Shown here one piece after another: positions 1 to 5,960 of a DNA stretch of 5,960 bases (positions are counted from its first letter, which is position 1; the number at the start of each line of letters is the position of its first letter). The stretch spans positions 1-5,960 of the forward strand of contig JAYEHJ010000006.1 in the NCBI GenBank assembly GCA_034659435.1, in the 5' to 3' direction. The DNA is from JAGLYP01 sp034659435. GTDB lineage: Bacteria > Patescibacteriota > Patescibacteriia > Patescibacteriales > UBA12075. The notes beneath the pieces were generated by a model. It had not been told where the DNA came from. It did not search any database and worked only from the letters and a program-made list of their open reading frames with translations. The translations under genes and the position numbers were made by a program.

Positions 1-32
1 TCCAATTTTTTTAAAAAATATAGATGCTAACT

Positions 33-2699
33 TCACCTCAAATCCAACTCAGCATAATTTATTTTTTTGTCTATTTCTGATATTTTAAAATTGTATTTTT
101 TAAAAATATTTTCCATTATTTTATTATCATTAAAATATTTGGCATATATTTTTGTGACGCCCCTTTCTTTGGCAATATTTAAAATTAATCTTGTAAATTC
201 ATTTCCAAGTCCTTTAAATTGCCAAGGGTCGCCGACTACGATCGCGAATTCGGCGGTTTTATTTAGCGGATCCGTAATTAAACGAACCACTCCAATCATT
301 TTCTTTTTCTTCTTTTCTGTTATCTCAGCGATTAAAGCCATTTCGCGGTCATAATCAATTTGCGTAAAACTTTGCAGCAGTTCATGCGTAATTTCTTTTA
401 TCTGTTGGAAGAACCTGTGCCTTTCGGTTTCCTTGGAAAAAGTTGCGAACATTTCCGCTTCCATTGGTTCATCTTCTGGACGAATCGGACGGATAACAAT
501 ATTTTTGCCGTTTTTTAATTTAAAAGAATAAATATATTCTTTTGGATAAGGCGAAATTATCAAATGCGAGTAGGGCTTAATTTTTTTGTCTATCATTCTT
601 TTATCAAGCAAAACCTTAGCATCTAAAACCACGCCGCCGTCTTTGTCAACCGCGAAAGGGTTAATATCCAATTCCTTTATTTCCGGAAAATCAGCCACCA
701 AATATGCGAATTTATACAAAAGATATTGAATTGCCTGAATATCAACGCCCGGTATATTGCGATATCCTTTTAATAGTTTATATATTTTTGTTTCTTTGAT
801 TAAATTTAAAGACAAAGCCATATTTAGCGGCGGCAAACCGATTGCGAAATCTTTAAAAACTTCAACCGCAACTCCGCCCATTCCAAAAATAATTGTCGGA
901 CCGAAAATAGGATCATTTTTGCATCCTATTAACAATTCATAGCGTTTTTTAACCATTATCTCAATCAAAACTCCGTCAATCACGGCCTTTGGCTCTGCCT
1001 TTTTAACCGATTTTATAATATCGCGGTAGGCAATTTCCGTTTCTTCCTTTGTGTTAATATCCAGTTTTACCCCGCCAATATCTGTTTTATGGATAATATC
1101 AGGAGATAAAATTTTCATTGCCACGGGAAAACCGATTTTTGCCGCTGCCATACCGGCTTCTTTCGCGCTTTTAGCTAAAAGATTATCAGCCGCGCGGATA
1201 TCATAATTTTTTAAAAACTTTTTAGACTCATATTCATTAAACGCGGTGCGTCCGCCGGCAATTACACCATCAATTAATTTCCTATTCAACTCCGTTTTCG
1301 GATTAAACGCATGCGGAATAGTAGCCGGAGTTTCGTATAAAATTTCTAAATTTTTGGAATATCCGAAAATATAAGAAAAACTTTTAATCGCGTCTTCCGG
1401 TTGCCGATACACCGGAATATTGCCTTTTTCAAGAATAACTCTGCCTTCCCCGACATCATAACCGCCCATCCACGCGGCCAAGATAGTCTTGTTTGTTTTA
1501 ATTTTCAAATTAACCAATCGTTTGGCTGCCTCTGTCGGATTTGTCATTGATTGCGGAGTTAAAATGATTAAAATCGCGTTAACATTTTTATCCTCCAAAA
1601 CAACTTTTAAAGTTTCCAAATAGCGCGTGGAATCGGCATCACCGAGAATGTCCACAGGGTTATTGCGGCTCCAATTAGCCGGCAAAAAACTATCCAATTT
1701 TTTCATAGTTTGCTTGCTCAATTTTGCCATTTTTCCTCCGGAATATACAAGCGCGTCAGTCGCGATAATTCCGGGTCCGCCGGCATTGGTTATTACCGCC
1801 ATCCTGTTTCCCAATGGATGCGGCTGCATAGCCAGGCATTTAGCGGTATGAAATAAAGATACAACAGTATCTACGCGAATTATTCCGGCTCGCTTAAAAG
1901 CGGCATCAAAAATAGCGTCATTTCCGGTTAAAGATCCTGTGTGCGACTTCGCGGCCTGTGCGCCTTCCGCTGTCCGGCCAACCTTTAAAACAATAATCGG
2001 CTTGCCGCGGGCAAACGCTCTGGCCGCGCTCATAAACTTTCTGGCGTCAGACAAAGACTCCATATAAATCAAAATGCTGTCAACCTCGCTGTCTTGTCCG
2101 AAATAATCAATTAAATCATGAAAGCTGATATCCGCCATTGAACCGATTGAAACAAAATACCTAAAACCGACATTATTTTTGAGTGACCAGTCAAGAATAG
2201 CCGTGCCAAGAGCGCCGGACTGGGAAATAAAAGCGATTTTGCCCGGAAGCGCGATTTTATTGGCAAAAGTAACGTTAAGATGCGCGTCCGGACGCATAAA
2301 CCCCAAACAATTCGGTCCGATAATCCGCATATTATATTTGCGGGCCGCAGCAATTATTTTTTCAGTCATCTCCTCGCCTGCCTTGCCGACTTCTTTAAAG
2401 CCGGCGGAAATTATTACAGCGCCGGCAACGCCTGCCTGTCCGCATTCTTTAATTATATTCGGCACAGTTGCCGCGGGAGTGGCAATAATAGCCAAATCAA
2501 CTTTATCAGAAATTTCAATTATTGAATTATACGCGCGTATGCTATGCACATGCTCGCGTTTTATATTAACAGGATAAACAGTTCCTGAATATTCGGAATT
2601 AATTAAGTTATCTATTAAAGAATAACCGACACTCCCTTTTTTATCGCTTGCGCCGATTACAGCGATAACTTTTGGATTGAATATTGAATCTAGTTTCAT
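33..2699 (-). CDS. ADP-forming acetate/acyl-CoA synthetase fused to a C-terminal GNAT acetyltransferase (Pat/PatZ-like architecture)
   Basis: The 888-residue cytoplasmic protein is near the usual length of Pat/PatZ fusions. Domains in order: CoA-binding Rossmann domain (about 8-135; IGASDKKGSVG at 15-25, IGPNCLGF at 127-134); succinyl-CoA-ligase-like and middle domains (about 150-460) with the phosphohistidine motif KSHTGSLTG, His253; ATP-grasp domain (about 485-700) with HKTDIGGV (His537, the second phosphate-carrier position), GMGGVAVEVFKD at 606-617 and ELDINPF at 676-682; GNAT domain (about 730-888) with IRPIRPEDEP, IDYDREMAL and the acetyl-CoA loop QFKGLG at 827-832. Known of the family: ADP-forming synthetases interconvert acyl-CoA + ADP + Pi and acid + ATP + CoA, giving ATP in fermenters; Pat proteins acetylate lysines and the E. 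coli protein has lost the catalytic His. Inference: this copy may do both. The ATG fits because the CoA-binding domain begins at once. It lies 7 nt after the glycosyltransferase stop, with no Shine-Dalgarno sequence. It ends in TGA. Confidence 0.93.
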   Translation of the reverse strand: MKLDSIFNPKVIAVIGASDKKGSVGYSLIDNLINSEYSGTVYPVNIKREHVHSIRAYNSIIEISDKVDLAIIATPAATVPNIIKECGQAGVAGAVIISAGFKEVGKAGEEMTEKIIAAARKYNMRIIGPNCLGFMRPDAHLNVTFANKIALPGKIAFISQSGALGTAILDWSLKNNVGFRYFVSIGSMADISFHDLIDYFGQDSEVDSILIYMESLSDARKFMSAARAFARGKPIIVLKVGRTAEGAQAAKSHTGSLTGNDAIFDAAFKRAGIIRVDTVVSLFHTAKCLAMQPHPLGNRMAVITNAGGPGIIATDALVYSGGKMAKLSKQTMKKLDSFLPANWSRNNPVDILGDADSTRYLETLKVVLEDKNVNAILIILTPQSMTNPTEAAKRLVNLKIKTNKTILAAWMGGYDVGEGRVILEKGNIPVYRQPEDAIKSFSYIFGYSKNLEILYETPATIPHAFNPKTELNRKLIDGVIAGGRTAFNEYESKKFLKNYDIRAADNLLAKSAKEAGMAAAKIGFPVAMKILSPDIIHKTDIGGVKLDINTKEETEIAYRDIIKSVKKAEPKAVIDGVLIEIMVKKRYELLIGCKNDPIFGPTIIFGMGGVAVEVFKDFAIGLPPLNMALSLNLIKETKIYKLLKGYRNIPGVDIQAIQYLLYKFAYLVADFPEIKELDINPFAVDKDGGVVLDAKVLLDKRMIDKKIKPYSHLIISPYPKEYIYSFKLKNGKNIVIRPIRPEDEPMEAEMFATFSKETERHRFFQQIKEITHELLQSFTQIDYDREMALIAEITEKKKKKMIGVVRLITDPLNKTAEFAIVVGDPWQFKGLGNEFTRLILNIAKERGVTKIYAKYFNDNKIMENIFKKYNFKISEIDKKINYAELDLR

Positions 2700-2706
2700 A
2701 AAATTA

Positions 2707-3990
2707 TTACAAACTATTAATCAGCTCCAAAGTTTCTCTCGCGCATTTATACCAATTAAAAAATTTAACGCGGATTTTGCCAAGCGCTGATAATTTTTCT
2801 CTTAAATCTTTGTCAGATATTATTTTTTGCAAAGCTGAAACTATTGACTCTGTGCCGCAAGGATCAAATAATAATCCCGCGCCGTTTAAAACTTCCGGGA
2901 TTGAAGAAATATTTGAAGCCGCGATTGGAATTTCGCAGGCCATTGCTTCTAAAAGCGCTATGCCAAATGCTTCATAATTAGAAGCAAACACAAAAGCGGC
3001 GGCGGCGCTATAAACATAAGGCATATCTTCTTCAATTATCCATCCCGGCATAATAACATCATCATCAAGATTATATTCCCGAATCAAATAATGAACCTCG
3101 TCATATCCGTAAAAAGCGTCTCCAACTAAAACCAGTTTATGGCTGATTGTTTTATCCCTGTCCTTCAAAATCGCAAAAGCCTCAATCAATCCGGGAATAT
3201 TTTTTTTCTTTTCTATTTTGCCGACATAAAATAAATACGGTCTGTTAATGCCGTATTTATTTAAAACCTCGTCTATATCTTTCTCATCTGTCATTTTTTT
3301 AAATAACTTATCATTATATCCATTATAAATAACTTTAATCTTGCCTTCGCCGACCTCATAATTTTCCAATATATCTTTTTTGGAACTATTTGAAACCGTA
3401 ATAACTTTGGCGGCGTTTTTTAAAGCGCGCTCGGTTGACCAATGCAAATAATCTACAGCGTCAGCCTTGTATTTTCCCAAAGTAAAAATTTTAATTAACA
3501 AATTCATAACTGCTTTTACTTTGCGATTTTTCGGACCGATTGGCTCATGTTTATATAAATATTTATTTTTTATAAAACCAATATCATGGATGGTAACTAA
3601 AGATTTTTTTGGCGGAAAAAGCGGAAGCGTATGCGATGGCACAAAAAATACATCCGGACGATAAAACAAGCATTCAAGCGATAAGCGCCCAAGCGTCCAA
3701 AAATTTTTAAACGGCCATTTTAATATTTTTGCTTTAAAATTATTAAAAGGGCTTTTTATTATTTGAAACCCTTTTTTATCATATTTAATTTCATTCTCTT
3801 GCCTGTAAGTAGGCAAATAAATTTCTTTTGTTAAGTCAGCCATGCCCCCGACCAAAGGCTGATCAGTATATAAAATATATTCATTTTTTGCGTCCAATTT
3901 TGCCAAATGCCTGATTAAATAATATGAATACCATTCAGTGCCGTTTTTATGGTTGCGATTTGCCCTGGACGCGTCTATTCCTATTAACAT
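2707..3990 (-). CDS. GT4-family (GT-B fold) glycosyltransferase
   Basis: This 427-residue protein has the usual length of a GT4 glycosyltransferase. The N-terminal acceptor-side domain (about 1-190) starts with IGIDASRA, followed by a loop NGTEWYSYYLIRHL and the strand VTIHDIGFI at 132-140. The linker region has the typical KVITVSNSSKKDI (195-207) and KIKVIYNGYN (217-226). The C-terminal nucleotide-sugar domain opens with YLFYVGKIEKKKNI (252-265), then LVLVGD (286-291), and carries the E-x7-E signature EAFGIALLE with Glu340 and Glu348. These features place it among retaining enzymes that move a sugar from a nucleotide-sugar donor, typically to surface polysaccharide or lipid-linked glycans; donor and acceptor cannot be read from sequence. 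The common FPS before the E-x7-E motif is FAS here. There is no transmembrane segment, so it is probably cytosolic or peripheral to the membrane. The ATG is supported by the family N-terminus; no Shine-Dalgarno is visible. It sits between mreB and the synthetase gene. Confidence 0.92.
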   Translation of the reverse strand: MLIGIDASRANRNHKNGTEWYSYYLIRHLAKLDAKNEYILYTDQPLVGGMADLTKEIYLPTYRQENEIKYDKKGFQIIKSPFNNFKAKILKWPFKNFWTLGRLSLECLFYRPDVFFVPSHTLPLFPPKKSLVTIHDIGFIKNKYLYKHEPIGPKNRKVKAVMNLLIKIFTLGKYKADAVDYLHWSTERALKNAAKVITVSNSSKKDILENYEVGEGKIKVIYNGYNDKLFKKMTDEKDIDEVLNKYGINRPYLFYVGKIEKKKNIPGLIEAFAILKDRDKTISHKLVLVGDAFYGYDEVHYLIREYNLDDDVIMPGWIIEEDMPYVYSAAAAFVFASNYEAFGIALLEAMACEIPIAASNISSIPEVLNGAGLLFDPCGTESIVSALQKIISDKDLREKLSALGKIRVKFFNWYKCARETLELINSL

Positions 3991-3998
3991 AAGAAACT

Positions 3999-4066
3999 AT
4001 TTATGATTTAGGATTTATGATTTGTAAATTTTAAAAATTATAAATCTAAAATCTAAAATCATAAAT
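3999..4066. repeat. Imperfect AT-rich palindrome, MITE/REP-like intergenic element
   Basis: The spacer between mreB and the glycosyltransferase gene is almost wholly an imperfect inverted repeat. The outer stem is 11 bp perfect (3999-4009 with 4056-4066); with a few bulges the pairing continues inward through 4010-4030 and 4036-4054 to a small A/T loop. Each arm is built of short repeats: tttatgattt occurs at 4000-4009 and again at 4014-4023, while the other arm has aaatct/aaatct/aaatca in succession. As RNA it would form a long hairpin starting 4 nt after the mreB stop. There is no clear U-tract behind it on the minus strand, so it does not look like a standard intrinsic terminator; a mobile or amplified intergenic repeat, or an mRNA-stabilising hairpin, fits better. 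A TATAAT hexamer on the minus strand (4042-4037) lies inside it but has no good -35 partner. Confidence 0.75.
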
Positions 4067-4070
4067 TAAC

Positions 4071-5078
4071 TTATTTTGTAGCTAAAATTGATCTTTTATA
4101 TGAATTTAAATTATCCAATGCGATTCCTGTCCCTTTGGCGACGCACAGTAATGAATCGTTTGCTACGTAAGCAGGGACGCCTGTCGTACGCGCGAGCAGC
4201 TGGTCTATATTTCTTAAAAGCGAACTTCCGCCGGAAAACACCATTCCTTTATCCATGATATCAGCGGATAATTCCGGCGGTGTTTCATGCAAAACATTTT
4301 TAGCCGCGTTAATAATCGCTTCAAGTTCATTTTGCAGCGCTTCGGTTACATCACCGGAATTCACGGTAATGCTTCTTGGCAGTCCCGTAAGAATATCTCT
4401 TCCGCGAATTTCCATACTTAATTTATTTTCCAAATAAAGCGCCGAACCGATTTCAATTTTTATATCTTCGGCAGTTCTCGCGCCTATTGCCAAATTATAT
4501 TTTCTTCTTATATATTCCAATATTGCCATGTCAAACTTATTCCCTCCGACTCTGACAGAAGTGGAAGCTACTATTCCGCCCAAAGAAATTACCGCCATTT
4601 CCGCGGTGCCGCCGCCAATATCAATAATCATATGCCCTGAAGCCGAGCCAATCGGAATATCCGCCCCGATTGCCGCCGCAACAGGCTCTTTGATTATGTA
4701 GGCTGCCTTGGCGCCGGCCGCGATTGTCGCGTCAATAACAGCCCTTCTTTCAGTTGATGATATTCCCGCCGGAACAGCCACCATAACTTCCGGGCGGAAC
4801 AATCTTACAGAACCGACTGCTTTATTAATAAAATACCTAAGCATTGCTTCGGTAGTGCGATAATCCGCGATTACGCCGTCCTTTAAAGGCTTTAATGCAA
4901 TAATAGTATCAGGAGTGCGCCCAAGCATATCCTTTGCCTCGTTGCCAACCGCCAATATTTTTTTATCAGCCATGGATATTGCCACAACACTGGGTTCATT
5001 AATTACAATCCCTCTTTTAGGCAGATGAACAAGCGTATACGCGGTCCCTAAATCAATTCCTATTTTTTTTATAAACAT
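4071..5078 (-). CDS. mreB: Rod shape-determining protein MreB (actin-like ATPase)
   Basis: The 335-residue protein is the normal size for MreB (about 335-347). It has the phosphate-1 loop IGIDLGTAYTLV (6-17), the stretch GIVINEPSVVAI (23-34), the ERRAVIDA helix (110-117), the EP motif with Glu131 where the catalytic glutamate is expected, phosphate-2 IDIGGGTAEMAVI (152-164), VRVGGNKFD (176-184) and the adenosine motif FSGGSSLLRNID (281-292), slightly diverged from the usual TGGGALLRGLD. Met1-Phe2 and Leu93-Phe94 match hydrophobic positions used for direct membrane binding in the Thermotoga protein. Known role: ATP-driven filaments under the cytoplasmic membrane that guide peptidoglycan synthesis and keep cells elongated. 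The start is fixed by homology; a TATAAT box lies only 4 nt upstream and no Shine-Dalgarno is visible. No mreC or mreD follows; the next gene is a glycosyltransferase after the palindromic spacer. A membrane-anchored parvulin-like gene precedes it. Confidence 0.96.
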   Translation of the reverse strand: MFIKKIGIDLGTAYTLVHLPKRGIVINEPSVVAISMADKKILAVGNEAKDMLGRTPDTIIALKPLKDGVIADYRTTEAMLRYFINKAVGSVRLFRPEVMVAVPAGISSTERRAVIDATIAAGAKAAYIIKEPVAAAIGADIPIGSASGHMIIDIGGGTAEMAVISLGGIVASTSVRVGGNKFDMAILEYIRRKYNLAIGARTAEDIKIEIGSALYLENKLSMEIRGRDILTGLPRSITVNSGDVTEALQNELEAIINAAKNVLHETPPELSADIMDKGMVFSGGSSLLRNIDQLLARTTGVPAYVANDSLLCVAKGTGIALDNLNSYKRSILATK

Positions 5079-5082
5079 ATAT

Positions 5083-5116
5083 ATTATAAATTAGCAAAAA
5101 ATACAACAGAAGTCAA
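5083..5116 (-). promoter_or_regulatory. Candidate promoter of mreB with -10 next to the start codon
   Basis: On the minus strand a perfect TATAAT (5088-5083) ends 4 nt before the mreB ATG. A TTGACT hexamer (5116-5111) resembles a -35 box, but the spacing of 22 nt is longer than the usual 16-18. If the -10 is used, transcription would begin at or about the A of the ATG, giving a leaderless mRNA. In such an AT-rich spacer a chance TATAAT is quite possible, so this is tentative. Confidence 0.35.
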
Positions 5117-5145
5117 TTTAAGAAATTATGCGAAAATACTATTTC

Positions 5146-5960
5146 CTAATCCGCAAAACTAATAATCCTATACTCGGAAATTAATTCATTTAAAATTTGT
5201 TCAAACGGTTTGTTTTTTATAAAAACATAGCTTAAAACTTGCTTTTCCTGAGTTTTTCCAAAACAGAGAAAAATATAATGGCCGTTTTGTGTGTTTATTA
5301 TTTCGCTCACTTCATTAACTTTCAAATTTTTAATGGCGTCCGCGTAAGGATATTGATTTTTGTTTTGCGTTGTTATTGTCGCCTTGCCCAGCTCATCGCC
5401 GTATTTTTCAGATACGCGGATAAAATCATTTTTGGTTTTAATCATTTCTTTTATGCTGTAAATGCGATTTACGGCCACTTGGTTAAGCTGCGCGTCATTC
5501 GCGGCTTTCTCCGCGATTGATTCTATGATTTTTTTATTATTTAAATTTGAAAAATCAACATAAGGCAAATTATATTTTGTTGCCAGCTCGTTTATAACCA
5601 GATACTTAGCCAATTCCGCGCGAGCTGAAACTTTTGTCTTGCCGTTCGCGCTTGCGATAATATCTCGCCATAAATAATAATCAATTATTTTACCCTTGGC
5701 AATAAAAGCCGGGATGGGAATATATTTATTTGTCCGGCGAAAAAAATTATTATCAATATTAAATTTTAATATAGTTACGGCTAAGGCAAAATATAATAAT
5801 ACAAAAATAATAAACAATAAAAAACATAAAGATATTGATTTTTTAAAACTTTTTATAAAATTATTTTTATGTTTATTTGAAAAATTCAAAATTAAACGCA
5901 AAAAATTTTTTAAATAATTTTTTTTAATTTTTGGTTTCTTTAATTTTTTATCGGTTTTTT
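5146..5960 (-). CDS. Membrane-anchored parvulin-like (PpiC/PrsA/SurA-type) protein, 5' end beyond the window
   Basis: The first possible start inside the window is a TTG at 5901, giving 251 residues, but the frame stays open upstream to the edge, adding 19 full codons of a lysine-rich stretch with no stop and no ATG, GTG or TTG. I therefore treat the gene as partial at its 5' end. Numbering from the TTG codon: a basic N-terminus (1-21), one strong membrane helix (about 22-46, SISLCFLLFIIFVLLYFALA), then an outward-facing domain. A helical SurA-N-like stretch (about 90-150) leads into a degenerate rotamase-like part: KTKNDFIRVSEKYGDELG (155-172), then DAIKNLKVNEVSEIINTQNGHYIFLCF (188-214), where parvulins have the A-LK-GEVS and GYHII motifs. 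The residues 222-229 (VLSYVFIK) look like the first parvulin strand but lie at the C-terminus and have Tyr225 in place of His. It may help fold exported proteins; catalytic activity is doubtful. Stop is TAG, 67 nt before mreB. The coding sequence is more AT-rich than its neighbours, especially near the N-terminus. Confidence 0.8.
   Translation of the reverse strand, partial: KTDKKLKKPKIKKNYLKNFLRLILNFSNKHKNNFIKSFKKSISLCFLLFIIFVLLYFALAVTILKFNIDNNFFRRTNKYIPIPAFIAKGKIIDYYLWRDIIASANGKTKVSARAELAKYLVINELATKYNLPYVDFSNLNNKKIIESIAEKAANDAQLNQVAVNRIYSIKEMIKTKNDFIRVSEKYGDELGKATITTQNKNQYPYADAIKNLKVNEVSEIINTQNGHYIFLCFGKTQEKQVLSYVFIKNKPFEQILNELISEYRIISFAD

Noticed and set aside
1..32. Possible terminator after the synthetase gene
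   Set aside because: Only an A/T self-complementary run is visible, with no GC-containing stem; the sequence is cut by the window edge, so the end of the transcription unit cannot be judged.
300..314. Run of five lysine codons in the GNAT domain as a possible slippage or frameshift site
   Set aside because: The codons alternate AAG and AAA, so no long A-run exists, and the GNAT motifs continue in the same frame on both sides.
2111..2577. Open frames in other registers on both strands (for example 2179-2577 plus, 2280-2525 plus, 2111-2353 minus)
   Set aside because: They lie wholly inside the strongly supported synthetase gene, have no recognisable domain, and are explained as shadow frames of the real coding frame.
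2996..3008. Short GCG/GGC triplet repeat in an otherwise AT-rich region
   Set aside because: It simply encodes four alanines (329-332) at the usual small-residue position before the E-x7-E motif of the glycosyltransferase.
5117..5145. Possible terminator after the parvulin-like gene (GAAAT...ATTTC on the minus strand)
   Set aside because: The pairing is only about 5 bp with a large loop and no U-tract following, which is not enough for a terminator call.
5239..5917. Plus-strand frames opposite the parvulin-like gene (5239-5520, 5696-5917), one with hydrophobic content
   Set aside because: Antisense to a gene with a membrane helix and parvulin-like motifs; composition reflects AT-rich complement and no family is recognisable.
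1..5960. Novel defence, mobile or CRISPR system
   Set aside because: All coding space is explained by four housekeeping-type genes; no direct-repeat array, transposase, integrase, nuclease or toxin motif was found. The only repeat element is the palindrome at 3999-4066.

Overview
The window is an AT-rich bacterial segment with four protein-coding genes, all on the minus strand, so the transcription order runs from high to low coordinates. Low G+C, short spacers, standard code (TGG for Trp, TGA as a stop), a lysine/asparagine-rich membrane protein and an ADP-forming acyl-CoA synthetase next to mreB together suggest an uncultured Patescibacteria/CPR lineage, probably Parcubacteria-like. That placement is an inference from gene style; the window has no rRNA or other marker that could prove it.

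Layout in transcription order. (1) 5960-5146: a membrane-anchored protein with a degenerate parvulin-type (PpiC/PrsA/SurA-like) domain. Its reading frame stays open to the window edge, so the true start is probably outside. (2) 5078-4071: mreB, an actin-like cytoskeletal ATPase with all core motifs, preceded by a near-perfect -10 box almost touching its ATG. (3) 3990-2707: a GT4-type (GT-B fold) glycosyltransferase. (4) 2699-33: an 888-residue protein fusing a complete ADP-forming acetyl-CoA synthetase to a C-terminal GNAT acetyltransferase, the architecture of protein lysine acetyltransferase Pat/PatZ, but with both phosphohistidine positions of the synthetase retained.

The 80-bp gap between mreB and the glycosyltransferase gene is filled by a long imperfect AT-rich palindrome built from short ATTTATG/ATTTAG-like units, resembling an intergenic MITE/REP-type element. 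No long gene-free stretch exists: the spacers are 67, 80 and 7 bp, plus 32 bp at the low-coordinate end with no recognisable terminator.

Functionally, the first three genes fit a cell-envelope theme (extracytoplasmic folding, cell shape, surface glycan synthesis). The last is central energy metabolism, possibly with a regulatory acetylation function, and is tightly coupled to the glycosyltransferase gene. None of the three complete genes has a visible Shine-Dalgarno sequence. I see no phage, CRISPR, toxin-antitoxin, tRNA or other RNA gene. The items most worth a second look are the acetyl-CoA synthetase-GNAT fusion, the palindrome, and the unusual strand order of the parvulin-like domain.
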